Below, in pieces: positions 45,076-53,318 of a stretch of 64,000 nucleotides of DNA (positions are counted from its first letter, which is position 1; each line of letters begins with the position of its first letter). The notes beneath the pieces are model-generated. The model saw only the letters and a program-made list of their open reading frames with translations, did no database searches and had not been told where the DNA came from. A program made the position numbers and the translations under genes. Origin of the DNA: SAT2750 sp964476375 (GTDB taxonomy: Bacteria > Planctomycetota > Planctomycetia > Pirellulales > Pirellulaceae); contig CAYYZW010000159.1 in the NCBI GenBank assembly GCA_964476375.1, forward strand, positions 41,884-105,883. The letters are read 5' to 3'.

Positions 45076-45699
45076 TCACACTTCCGGTTTGTCCCATGTT
45101 TCATACAGCTTGACGATGGCGGCATGCAGTCGGCTTTTGACTGTCCCCACGGGGATATCCAGGATCTCGGCCGCTTCCCGGTACTTCATCCCCTGGTAAT
45201 AAACCAGGTGAACGACACTCCGCATCGATTCACTGAGTCCATCCAGTGCCTCCTGTACCCACTGCCCTCGTTCCAGCTGGCTCACATTTTCCAGCGGATC
45301 TCTCTCGTCCCCTTCCAGTAAATCAACCAGCGCTCCGATGTCGACATTGTCGGCGGAGACAGACCGGTCAAGGCTGAGTATCCGGTGCCGCTTGTTACGA
45401 CGCTGGGCATCAATCGCCTGGTTCGTGGCAACGGTGTAAAGCCAGGGCCGGAACCGGCGGTTCTCGTCAAAGCGGTCGCATTTCAAATGCACCTGCAGGA
45501 ACGTGGCCTGGAAAACATCTTCTGCCATCTCCGCATTGCCCAGGTAACGTCTCAGGTAACTGTAAAGCTCTCGCTCGTAACGTCGTACCAGCAGCGCGAA
45601 CACCTCCCGGTCCCCGCTGGTCCGGTACTGGACCACGAGCTGTTCGTCTGTCTGTTGTGCCCCTGATTCGGGGTCCTTTCGGGGAACCTTAGCCATCAT
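45076..45699 (-). CDS. ECF-family RNA polymerase sigma factor
   Basis: About 207 residues. Region 2 contains YSYLRRYLGNAEMAEDVFQATFLQV and RPWLYTVATNQAIDAQRR, and region 4 has YREAAEILDIPVGTVKSRLHAA, the DNA-binding helix-turn-helix. ATG 45699 has AAGG five to ten bases upstream; GTG 45705 and ATG 45696 are alternatives. It directs transcription of a set of target genes under control of its neighbour, the anti-sigma factor. Self-regulation is usual for such pairs, but I could not recognise the promoter. Confidence 0.93.
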   Translation of the reverse strand: MMAKVPRKDPESGAQQTDEQLVVQYRTSGDREVFALLVRRYERELYSYLRRYLGNAEMAEDVFQATFLQVHLKCDRFDENRRFRPWLYTVATNQAIDAQRRNKRHRILSLDRSVSADNVDIGALVDLLEGDERDPLENVSQLERGQWVQEALDGLSESMRSVVHLVYYQGMKYREAAEILDIPVGTVKSRLHAAIVKLYETWDKPEV

Positions 45700-46049
45700 T
45701 GTCACCTTAACTTACGGGCCGGAAGGAAAAAAGTTCGATTCTCCCGTGTCATTAACTGGTAGTTTTTTGACGCCGGAAAACCGTCATAGATTCCCCAGAT
45801 CTTGGATTTTTGAAGAAAAATTACCTGACTGGAGGGATCCCGCCGGATTCCAAATCAACATCACGCACCCCCGTGCTCCGGTTCGTGTTTTTAGCCATTG
45901 GTATAAAAAGTCGCCGGTCGTCCGGGATCCGAACCAAGCCCGGTTTACGCCGTACGATCAGCCGTTATGCTGCCGTTTGTGCGGCGGGCCTGACACGAAC
46001 GGCCAGGACCTGCCACAAGCAGTTCACCCCCGTGGAGATCCCTACTGCC
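45700..46049. other. Divergent intergenic region, no gene seen
   Basis: 350 bases between the sigma factor gene (minus) and the methyltransferase gene (plus). The methyltransferase frame is open back to 45810, but its translation there is Arg- and Thr-rich without family similarity, so it is treated as non-coding. A GTTCGATTC string at 45733 recalls a tRNA T-loop, but no tRNA fold surrounds it. The sigma factor's own promoter should be here. Confidence 0.45.
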
Positions 46050-46727
46050 ATGTCGCTTGAGCGCGTCCTTGAACCCGAGGTGATGGACAGCCACCAGGAG
46101 GCTGTCGATTACGATGCGATGGACCATTCCGAGGTCAACCGCATCTTCGTCGAGGACCTGCTGGCCGGCGGGGAGAGCGGGCCGGATGTTCTTGACCTGG
46201 GGACCGGGACAGCCCAGATCCCGGTCGCACTCTGCCAGCGCGCCGAGCACTGCCGCGTGATGGCAGTCGACCTGGCCGTCCAGATGCTTGACCTGGCAGT
46301 CTATAACGTGGAGGCAGCCGGCCTGATTGAGCAGATCCAGCTGGCCCACGTGGATGCCAAGCAGTTGCCATACGAGGACGGCATGTTTGACACCGTCATC
46401 TCAAACAGCATTGTCCATCATATCCCGGATCCCTACGATGTGCTGGTGGAGTCCGTGCGCGTCCTCAAGCCGGGTGGCCGGATTTTTTTCCGTGACCTGT
46501 TAAGGCCGGAAAGCGACGCCCGGGTAAGCGAGCTTGTAGAGGCTTACGCGGGCTCGGAAAATGAACACCAGCAGAAAATGTTCGACGATTCCCTCAGAGC
46601 GGCACTCAGCCTGGAAGAAATCCAGCAACTGGTGAAGCGCCTGGGCTTTGACCCGTCAGGGGTCACCGCCACCAGTGACCGGCACTGGACGTGGGACGCA
46701 TTGAAAGCACCCGTGGACAACCAGTAG
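46050..46727 (+). CDS. Class I SAM-dependent methyltransferase
   Basis: 225 residues. The SAM loop is VLDLGTGTAQIP, followed by VMAVDLAVQML, the motif SNSIVHHIPDP and the post-motif RVLKPGGRIFFRDLLRP. This is the methyltransferase-11/25 type seen in quinone or small-molecule methylases. The ATG at 46050 starts shortly before the conserved domain, with GGAG 13 bases upstream. Nineteen bases separate it from thyA, so it may be transcribed with thyA and folA; no folate link is proven. Confidence 0.85.
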   Translation: MSLERVLEPEVMDSHQEAVDYDAMDHSEVNRIFVEDLLAGGESGPDVLDLGTGTAQIPVALCQRAEHCRVMAVDLAVQMLDLAVYNVEAAGLIEQIQLAHVDAKQLPYEDGMFDTVISNSIVHHIPDPYDVLVESVRVLKPGGRIFFRDLLRPESDARVSELVEAYAGSENEHQQKMFDDSLRAALSLEEIQQLVKRLGFDPSGVTATSDRHWTWDALKAPVDNQ

Positions 46728-46746
46728 CCCGAGGAGACCAGCCACG

Positions 46747-47541
46747 ATGCGGCAGTACCTGGACCTGATGCAGCGAATTCTCGACGAGGGAGCCGAGAAA
46801 CAGGATCGCACCGGGACAGGAACAAAGAGTCTCTTTGGTCACCAGATGCGGTTCGACCTCTCCGCCGGCTTCCCCCTGCTGACAACAAAGAAACTCCATC
46901 TGCGTTCGATTATCCACGAGCTGCTCTGGTTCCTGGAAGGGAACACGAACATCGCATACCTGAACGAGAACAACGTGACGATCTGGGACGACTGGGCCAA
47001 CGAGGAAGGGGACCTGGGTCCTGTCTATGGTGCCCAGTGGCGCAGCTGGCCAACCGCCGACGGGCACAGCGTGGATCAAATTGCCGAGGTCATCAAGCTG
47101 ATCCGTGACCATCCCGATTCCCGGCGAATGATTGTCAGTGCCTGGAATGTGGGGCAAATCGAGCAGATGGCATTGCCTCCCTGTCACCTGCTCTTCCAGT
47201 TTTATGTTGCAGATGGTGCCCTCTCCTGCCAGCTTTACCAGCGCAGTGCCGATGTCTTCCTGGGAGTCCCCTTCAATATCGCGTCCTACTCGCTGCTGTT
47301 GATGATGGTCGCCCAGGTGACCGGCCTCGAGCCGGGCGAGTTTATCCATACCCTGGGCGATGCCCACCTTTACCTGAACCACCTCCAGCAGGCCCAGCTT
47401 CAGCTGGGCCGCGAGCCCGGCAGCCTGCCCTCGATGACGCTCAACCCGGAAAGAACCAGGCTGGAGGATTTCACCTTTGAGGATTTCACCCTCTCTGACT
47501 ATGACCCGGATCCACACATTGCCGCTCCGATCGCGGTCTAG
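46747..47541 (+). CDS. thyA: Thymidylate synthase
   Basis: 264 residues, the same length as the E. coli enzyme, and the catalytic Cys falls at 146 in ALPPCHLLFQF as in E. coli. Other marks: QDRTGTGT, LLWFLEGNTN, YGAQWRSW and the dUMP-binding QRSADVFLGVPFNIA. It methylates dUMP with methylene-tetrahydrofolate, producing dihydrofolate, which the next gene's product recycles. GAGGAG precedes the ATG. folA follows 21 bases later, the classic thyA-folA pair. Confidence 0.98.
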   Translation: MRQYLDLMQRILDEGAEKQDRTGTGTKSLFGHQMRFDLSAGFPLLTTKKLHLRSIIHELLWFLEGNTNIAYLNENNVTIWDDWANEEGDLGPVYGAQWRSWPTADGHSVDQIAEVIKLIRDHPDSRRMIVSAWNVGQIEQMALPPCHLLFQFYVADGALSCQLYQRSADVFLGVPFNIASYSLLLMMVAQVTGLEPGEFIHTLGDAHLYLNHLQQAQLQLGREPGSLPSMTLNPERTRLEDFTFEDFTLSDYDPDPHIAAPIAV

Positions 47542-47562
47542 AAGAGCCGGCAGGGCACGTCC

Positions 47563-48054
47563 ATGAAGCTCTCCCTTATCGTCGCCATTTCCAGGAACGG
47601 CGTGATTGGTTCCCAGGGCCAGCTTCCCTGGCACCTCTCGGCAGACCTTCAGCGTTTTAAGCGGATCACGATGGGGCACCATATTATCATGGGCCGGGCA
47701 ACCTACGAGTCAATCGACCGCCTGCTTCCAGGACGAACCACTGTCATCCTCACCCACCAGCAGGACTACGTCGTCCCCGGGGCACTGGTGGCTGGAAGTA
47801 TCACGGCGGCGTGTGAGCTTGCTGCAGCTGACGAGGAAGCATTTATCATCGGGGGGAGCTCGGTATACGAGTCCGCACTGGACATCGTGGAACGAATCTA
47901 CCTGACACGGGTACTTGCCGATGTAACGGGAGACACGTTCTTTCCATCCCTGGATCTGTCCGGATGGCAGCTGGTGGAATCAGAAGACTGTACGGCAGAC
48001 GACCGCAACGACCACGACCATCGCTTCGAGATTTACGATCGTGGAGCCGGCTGA
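47563..48054 (+). CDS. folA: Dihydrofolate reductase
   Basis: 163 residues, normal for FolA. The conserved IVAISRNGVIGSQGQLPWHL start, the GRATYESI segment and the later FIIGGSSVYE are diagnostic; the acidic catalytic residue is the Asp in LSADLQRFK. It reduces dihydrofolate made by ThyA. It lies immediately downstream of thyA and converges on the epmA-like gene with ten bases between. Confidence 0.97.
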   Translation: MKLSLIVAISRNGVIGSQGQLPWHLSADLQRFKRITMGHHIIMGRATYESIDRLLPGRTTVILTHQQDYVVPGALVAGSITAACELAAADEEAFIIGGSSVYESALDIVERIYLTRVLADVTGDTFFPSLDLSGWQLVESEDCTADDRNDHDHRFEIYDRGAG

Positions 48055-48064
48055 TTCGACCCTG

Positions 48065-49351
48065 TCATGCACGTTCAAAGGGGAAGGCGATCACCTCCTG
48101 GATGTCTGTCACCCCGCTGGCCAGCATGACCAGCCGGTCCACACCCAGTGCCACGCCACTGCAGTCCGCCATGCCACTTTGCATGGCCTCAAGCAACTGG
48201 CTCTCCACCGGCAACCCCGGCCGACCATCCTGGATACGCAGCTGGTTCGCCTCCTCGTTGCGCCGCCGCAGCTCGCCAGCGTCGAGTAACTCGTGATAGC
48301 CATTGGCCAGCTCCACACCGTTCACGTAGAGCTCGAAACGCTCTGCCACCGGCGGATCATCCTGCCGGATCACGGCGAGTGCTGCCTGGCTGGCCGGGTA
48401 GTCATAGAGGATCGTCGGCTGGTCGGACAACCAGGGTTCAATGAACTCTGCCAGGAGCAGGTGCAGCCAGCCATCCCGGTCCATCGTCCGCCAGTTATCT
48501 GGAGGCTGAAACTCCAGCGAGGCAATCAGCTTCAACAGTGCCGACGTGGATCCGCTGAGCGGGTCAAAGTCGAGGCACTGCTGGAAAGCCTGCTGGTAGG
48601 TGATTCGGCGGGCCGGCCCGGCATCCAGAATTTGCTGGCTCAATTCATCCAGCAGATCCATGGCCTGATCCATTGAGTCCCCACAGCGGTACCATTCCAG
48701 GATCGTGAACTCCGGGTTATGAAGACTCCCCTGTTCATCATCCCGGAAAGCCCTGGTCAGCTGGTAGATCGCCGTGGCACCACTTGCCAGCAGCCGTTTC
48801 ATGGCAAACTCCGGGGAAGTCTGCAGCCACATTCGCTGGCCCGAGATGGTCACCGGAACCGGCTCGATATGCCGGTCCACCACGGTATCCCTGGATACCA
48901 GGGGTGTTTCCACCTCCATAAACCCTCGCTGGTCAAAGAACTCCCTGCTCCGGCGCACGAGTGCCGCTCTCTCGCGGAGCATTTCCAGGCCGGCTGACGA
49001 CTGGAATGACGGGGCTGGCGATGAAGCGGCTTTTGCCACGCTCTCCCGCTCGCTTTCATCTGCCGTCAAGTGAAAGGAAAAGGAGAGGTTGCCGATCCGC
49101 AACTCGTCCCCCTCACTGAGGACCACCAGTTTTCGAACACGACGGTTGTTCAGGAAGGTGCCGTTGCGGCTATCGTGATCCTCCACGGTACAGCGATGGC
49201 CGTGCAGGTGAAGTGTTGCATGGTGACGGCTGACAGAATCGGCATCGAGCAGCAACTGGCAGTCCGGACCGCGACCAATTCGCAGCTGTCCTTCGACCAG
49301 CGAGTGGATCCGACCCGCATCCATCCCGTTGATCGTCATCAGGTAAGGCAT
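48065..49351 (-). CDS. epmA: FHA domain fused to EF-P lysyltransferase (EpmA/GenX/PoxA-like)
   Basis: 428 residues; ordinary EpmA has about 325. Residues 1-100 are a forkhead-associated domain with the key pattern GRGPDC, SRHHA and DSRNGTFLN, which binds phosphothreonine peptides. Residues about 118-428 are a class II lysyl-tRNA synthetase-like catalytic core: FFDQRGFMEVETPLVS, motif 2 around FRDDEQGSLHNPEFTILEWY, and motif 3 GVALGVDRLVML. There is no tRNA anticodon-binding domain. EpmA attaches beta-lysine to EF-P. efp lies 12 bases upstream in the same operon and an epmB-like gene is divergent, which makes the assignment firm. The FHA fusion suggests control by protein phosphorylation; that is inference. 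Confidence 0.9.
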   Translation of the reverse strand: MPYLMTINGMDAGRIHSLVEGQLRIGRGPDCQLLLDADSVSRHHATLHLHGHRCTVEDHDSRNGTFLNNRRVRKLVVLSEGDELRIGNLSFSFHLTADESERESVAKAASSPAPSFQSSAGLEMLRERAALVRRSREFFDQRGFMEVETPLVSRDTVVDRHIEPVPVTISGQRMWLQTSPEFAMKRLLASGATAIYQLTRAFRDDEQGSLHNPEFTILEWYRCGDSMDQAMDLLDELSQQILDAGPARRITYQQAFQQCLDFDPLSGSTSALLKLIASLEFQPPDNWRTMDRDGWLHLLLAEFIEPWLSDQPTILYDYPASQAALAVIRQDDPPVAERFELYVNGVELANGYHELLDAGELRRRNEEANQLRIQDGRPGLPVESQLLEAMQSGMADCSGVALGVDRLVMLASGVTDIQEVIAFPFERA

Positions 49352-49363
49352 GATGGCACGTGA

Positions 49364-49936
49364 TTACTTGGTGCGTGCCCGTTCCACGTAGTCCCCGGTA
49401 CGGGTATCGATCCGAATGACATTGCCAATTTCAATAAATGCCGGGCAAATAAATTCTGCCCCGGTCTCCACCTTGACCGGCTTGGTCACGTTGGTGGCCG
49501 TGTCCCCCTTTGCCCCGGGTTCACAGTACTCCACCGTCAGCTCGACGTGATTGGGAGGTGTCATGGTGATCGGGCTGCCGTTGTAGATAACCATCGAGCA
49601 TTTCAAGCCCTCGATCAGGTAACGCCAGTTGTCATCCACCTGCTCGGCAGATAACTCGTACTGATCGTAAGTCTTCTCGTTCATGAAGACAAAGGTGTCC
49701 CCCTGGCGGTAGATATACTGAACATCCAGGTCCTCGACATCTGCCGATTCCAGTGATTCTCCACCCTTGTAAGTACGATCGAGGACGGTATTGCGAATCA
49801 GGTTCCGCAGCTTGCACTTGTAAAAGGCGTTCCCCTTGCCCGGCTTGACGAAATTCATCTCGAACATCAAGTACGGTTCGCCGTCAATCTGGACTTTTAA
49901 TCCCTTGCGGAAGTCATTTGTCTTGTATGTCGCCAC
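49364..49936 (-). CDS. efp: Elongation factor P
   Basis: 190 residues, three domains as usual. The loop FVKPGKGNAF carries Lys34, the residue modified by EpmA/EpmB, in exactly the E. coli position and sequence. The central and C-terminal domains contain LEGLKCSM-like and FIEIGNVIRIDTRTGDYVERA; the last is the family signature. EF-P relieves ribosome stalling at proline runs. It leads the epmA-like gene in a two-gene operon; a TATAGA on the minus strand near 50035 could serve as its -10 box. Confidence 0.97.
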   Translation of the reverse strand: MATYKTNDFRKGLKVQIDGEPYLMFEMNFVKPGKGNAFYKCKLRNLIRNTVLDRTYKGGESLESADVEDLDVQYIYRQGDTFVFMNEKTYDQYELSAEQVDDNWRYLIEGLKCSMVIYNGSPITMTPPNHVELTVEYCEPGAKGDTATNVTKPVKVETGAEFICPAFIEIGNVIRIDTRTGDYVERARTK

Positions 49937-50066
49937 GGTAAATCAGCTTCCCTCGTGATAGACGAATCGTGCCGTAATCGCCACACTGGCTTGATCGACA
50001 GGTGCCAGGATCCGGTAAGTAGCCGTCTATACTTAGAATAAACAGGCCCGGAGCCGACCCCTGCAA

Positions 50067-51161
50067 ATGTACCACCTGTTGTCCAGCCAAGAAAGCCACG
50101 CAAAAGCCATGCTGACCAGTTCACCGGCAAAACCCTGTACTCCACTATCCTCTCCCGCTTCCTGGCAGCTGCAGATGAAGCAGGCGATCCGGGATCCCCT
50201 GGAGCTGTGCCAGCTTCTTGACCTTCCTGGTTCCCTGGTTGCCCCGGCCCGGGAAGCGAGCCGCGATTTTCCGCTTTTCGCTCCCCGCCCTTTCGTCTCC
50301 CGGATACAACATGGCGACCCGGACGATCCCCTGCTACGCCAGCTTCTCCCGATCCATAGCGAGCTTTCCTCGACCCCGGGTTTTACTGCAGATCCTCTCT
50401 CCGAGCACCAGCAGCAGGCGATGCCGGGGCTTCTGCAGAAGTACCACGGCCGGGCGCTGCTGGTCACCACCGGTGCCTGCGCCATTCACTGCCGTTACTG
50501 CTTCCGCCGCCATTTTCCCTACCACGAGTCACCTGCAGCAGCCACGCTGTGGCAGCCGGCCATTGATCAGCTGGAGACCGATACGGATATCGAGGAAGTG
50601 ATTCTCAGTGGTGGAGATCCCCTCACGCTGGTGGACAGCCAGCTCAAGCAGCTTGTCGATCGCCTCGAGGAGATACCACACCTGAAACTGCTTCGCATCC
50701 ATACTCGCCTGCCGATCATGATCCCCGATCGGATCTGTGATTCCCTGTTCGACTGGCTCTCTGGAACCCGCCTGCAGCCGATCATGGTCATCCATGCCAA
50801 CCACGCCAGGGAGCTGGATGGGGATGTGGCGGCCAGCCTGGATCGGCTTGCGGCAGCAGGTATTATGCTGATGAACCAGTCCGTGCTCCTGGCTGGTGTC
50901 AACGATGACGCCTCAACACTGGCCGCCCTCTCACGGCGATTGATCGAACTTCGCGTCCAGCCGTACTACCTGCACCAGCTGGACCGGGTCCATGGCGCGG
51001 CGCATTTCGAGGTTCCCGTAGCACGTGGCCGACAGATCGTCCGTCAGTTACAGGCCAGGCTTCCTGGCTATGCTGTCCCCCGTTATGTCCGGGAAGTCCC
51101 CGGGCAACCCGGAAAAACACCGATCGGTTTGAGTGAACCATGCCACATTACACCTGGATAA
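50067..51161 (+). CDS. epmB: EF-P lysine 2,3-aminomutase-like radical SAM protein (EpmB)
   Basis: 364 residues from ATG 50067; ATG 50109 is a possible later start. The radical SAM cluster is Cys138, Cys142 and Cys145 (CAIHCRYC), followed by FRRHFPY; SGGDPL and YYLHQLDRVHGAAHF are aminomutase signatures, and Lys in PGQPGKTPIG fits the PLP site. The short length and context with efp and epmA favour EpmB, which makes (R)-beta-lysine from lysine, over a catabolic lysine 2,3-aminomutase. It lies 130 bases from efp, divergently transcribed, and overlaps the phosphoesterase gene by 22 bases. Confidence 0.9.
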   Translation: MYHLLSSQESHAKAMLTSSPAKPCTPLSSPASWQLQMKQAIRDPLELCQLLDLPGSLVAPAREASRDFPLFAPRPFVSRIQHGDPDDPLLRQLLPIHSELSSTPGFTADPLSEHQQQAMPGLLQKYHGRALLVTTGACAIHCRYCFRRHFPYHESPAAATLWQPAIDQLETDTDIEEVILSGGDPLTLVDSQLKQLVDRLEEIPHLKLLRIHTRLPIMIPDRICDSLFDWLSGTRLQPIMVIHANHARELDGDVAASLDRLAAAGIMLMNQSVLLAGVNDDASTLAALSRRLIELRVQPYYLHQLDRVHGAAHFEVPVARGRQIVRQLQARLPGYAVPRYVREVPGQPGKTPIGLSEPCHITPG

Positions 51162-51940
51162 CCGATATCCACCTGGACCAGATGCGGCCTGAAACAATGG
51201 CCGGACTCCTGCAGCTCCTGCACGAGGACGATCCTGACGGGGTCTTGATCGGTGGAGACATCAGCCAGGCGGACAGCCTGCTTGAGCACCTCTGCTGGCT
51301 TGATGAGCAGCTTCAGCGACCCATCCAGTTCGTGCTCGGCAATCACGATTTCTACCTCGGTTCTATCTCGTCAGTACGCCAGGAGGTGGAGGCCTTTTGT
51401 ACCGGGCGAGAGCGACTGACCTACCTTTCCTGTTCTTCCTGGCTCCCACTAGGAGATGGCGTTGGGCTGGTCGGCCATGATGGCTGGGCAGACGGCCGTA
51501 TCGGTAATTATGCCGGTTCGACCGTGGACATGAATGACTATCGCCTGATCGACGAGTTATCCGGCATGGGAACCATTGAACGTCTGCCTGTCCTCCAGCG
51601 GCTTGGGGACGAGGCGGCGGACCATGTGGGGAGCCAGCTGGCCGATGCTCTCCGGGAGTGCCGGCATGTCTACCTGCTGACCCACGTGCCACCGCTGCGA
51701 GCTGCCTGCTGGTACAACGAGGAGGCCGCCGACGACGAGTGGGCACCCCATTTCACCTGCAAGGCGATGGGGGAGATGATCCTGGAAACCATGAAAGTCC
51801 ACCCGGATAAACAACTCACCGTTTTGTGCGGGCACACCCACAGTGCCGGCATCTGCCAGCCGCTTCCAAACCTGGAAATCCGCACCGGGGGCGCGGAGTA
51901 TGACCGGGCCGAGATTGCCGGCAGGTTTCAGATCGGCTGA
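51140..51940 (+). CDS. Metallophosphoesterase (calcineurin-like)
   Basis: 266 residues. The metal-site motifs are in order: TDIHLD near residue 8, GGDIS near 38, GNHDFY near 67, and the final GHTHSAG. It should hydrolyse a phosphoester, using two metal ions; the substrate may be a nucleotide or protein phosphate. It overlaps the end of the epmB-like gene by 22 bases in another frame, so it is translated from the same transcript. Whether it serves EF-P modification, perhaps opposing a kinase seen by the FHA domain, is speculation. It ends one base before the convergent ceramidase-like gene. Confidence 0.88.
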   Translation: MPHYTWITDIHLDQMRPETMAGLLQLLHEDDPDGVLIGGDISQADSLLEHLCWLDEQLQRPIQFVLGNHDFYLGSISSVRQEVEAFCTGRERLTYLSCSSWLPLGDGVGLVGHDGWADGRIGNYAGSTVDMNDYRLIDELSGMGTIERLPVLQRLGDEAADHVGSQLADALRECRHVYLLTHVPPLRAACWYNEEAADDEWAPHFTCKAMGEMILETMKVHPDKQLTVLCGHTHSAGICQPLPNLEIRTGGAEYDRAEIAGRFQIG

Positions 51941-51941
51941 A

Positions 51942-53318
51942 TCACCGGTCCACCTGGGCATGGATCGTACGCATGATGATTTCTTCCAGCTCCGGGGCCC
52001 AGTGAGCCGGCAGTCCGTAGTAGACCATGCTGCTGCCCCCCTCGTAGCCCCCCTCGGTGAGCACGCGCCGTGAGGGAATATAGGCCATCACATCGTTGCT
52101 GTAGCCGGCAACCCAGGTCTTTCTGCCACCCAGTTCCAGCTTTGTCCGTACGGCATAATCCACAACCACCTCACCGCCAAGAATCACCCATTGCACCGTT
52201 TCGCCAATTTTCCAGGTCGCCACAGGGTAAGGGTAGGTTTGCGAAAGTGGTCTGCCGCTGTTGACCTGTTCCAGCAGCATCTTGGCCCGGGCGACCTCAT
52301 AACGGTTTGTGGAGCCTGTATTCTTCACCAGGTCCTGCTTGCTTGGCAGTGCGGCAAGCGGCAGGTCAACTTCATCGTAATGGGTCGCCAGTGTCCCGCC
52401 GATCGGGGCCATGGTCCCGTTGATGACCTCGTTGGCTGCCGCCGCCAGCCGTGCCCCATACTGCCTGGCAAGTTCTACCGTCCGCCGCGGTAGCGGGTTC
52501 TGGTCCGCTCCACAACCCGCCCAGAACATGGCATTCACTCCAGGCTGCAGTCTTTCCAGTTCCGCCTGTGCAAAACCGGGATAGTCGCCCGACCACTGGT
52601 AAAAACTAAGTACCGTGGCGTGGCAGGCATAACCAAACAGAACCGTTTTCAAGTCTCCTTCCGGGCTGCGAACAGCCAGTACCGGGACATCGTGATCCGA
52701 TGGCCCTTTCAGCTCGCCCTTGAGTCGCCGGGCCGGCACCTCCGATTCCGGTCGGTTTTCTCGCCGGTTCACAGCAACCGTGCAATGACCACTCCCCCAG
52801 CTCAACAGGCTCGGCGTCATGGCCTGGATGGCTTCATCGACAACCCTGGTGACCTTGCCAATCAGTACAGCGGTATAGTCATCCAGGGCAGCCTGCTGAT
52901 TCTCATCAACCTGCAGGTAATGCAAGGGTGCCAGGTTACGACCAACCGAGGGGCCGGTATGAGTATGCGAGGTGCAGATGGCAACCTGGCGACGCTGCAG
53001 ACCATGCTTCTTGTTCAGGATTTCACAGATCGCCTCGGTGGTACCCCTGTCAATGCCGACCAGGTCAAGCGTGATAATCACCCCGCGGTTTCCGAGCGGA
53101 TCTCGGATGGCAAGGGCCTTGGCCCAGAGATCCGTCAGCTTTCCTTCCGCCGGGTGATCACGGCTGCCATAACCTGACATCCAGATCAGCTTCTCCGGGG
53201 TGATCTGGATCCGTGATGAACCGGCCTGCCAGGATTCCTGCTGTGAAAACAGTGGGGTGGCAGAGACCAGCAGTACAAGAAAACCCATGCCGGCAATGAT
53301 GGCTTGTCGTATTTTCAT
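51942..53318 (-). CDS. Secreted neutral/alkaline ceramidase-like hydrolase
   Basis: About 458 residues from ATG 53318, which overlaps the glycosyltransferase stop (ATGA). A signal peptide occupies about residues 1-25 (LVLLVSATPLFSQQ). The N-terminal ceramidase domain shows GYGSRDHPAEGKL, ITLDLVGID, the zinc-type SHTHTGPS, YACHATVL and FWAGCGADQNP. Neutral ceramidases cleave fatty acid from ceramide; bacterial relatives may act on other amides or sugars, and the usual C-terminal immunoglobulin-like domain is missing. It is third in a coupled operon with an amidohydrolase and a glycosyltransferase. Confidence 0.85.
   Translation of the reverse strand: MKIRQAIIAGMGFLVLLVSATPLFSQQESWQAGSSRIQITPEKLIWMSGYGSRDHPAEGKLTDLWAKALAIRDPLGNRGVIITLDLVGIDRGTTEAICEILNKKHGLQRRQVAICTSHTHTGPSVGRNLAPLHYLQVDENQQAALDDYTAVLIGKVTRVVDEAIQAMTPSLLSWGSGHCTVAVNRRENRPESEVPARRLKGELKGPSDHDVPVLAVRSPEGDLKTVLFGYACHATVLSFYQWSGDYPGFAQAELERLQPGVNAMFWAGCGADQNPLPRRTVELARQYGARLAAAANEVINGTMAPIGGTLATHYDEVDLPLAALPSKQDLVKNTGSTNRYEVARAKMLLEQVNSGRPLSQTYPYPVATWKIGETVQWVILGGEVVVDYAVRTKLELGGRKTWVAGYSNDVMAYIPSRRVLTEGGYEGGSSMVYYGLPAHWAPELEEIIMRTIHAQVDR

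Noticed and set aside
45730..45750. tRNA-like GTTCGATTC string
   Set aside because: No acceptor, D or anticodon stems can be formed around it.
45810..46049. 80-residue N-terminal extension of the methyltransferase
   Set aside because: The translation is low-quality and basic, and the conserved domain starts after ATG 46050.
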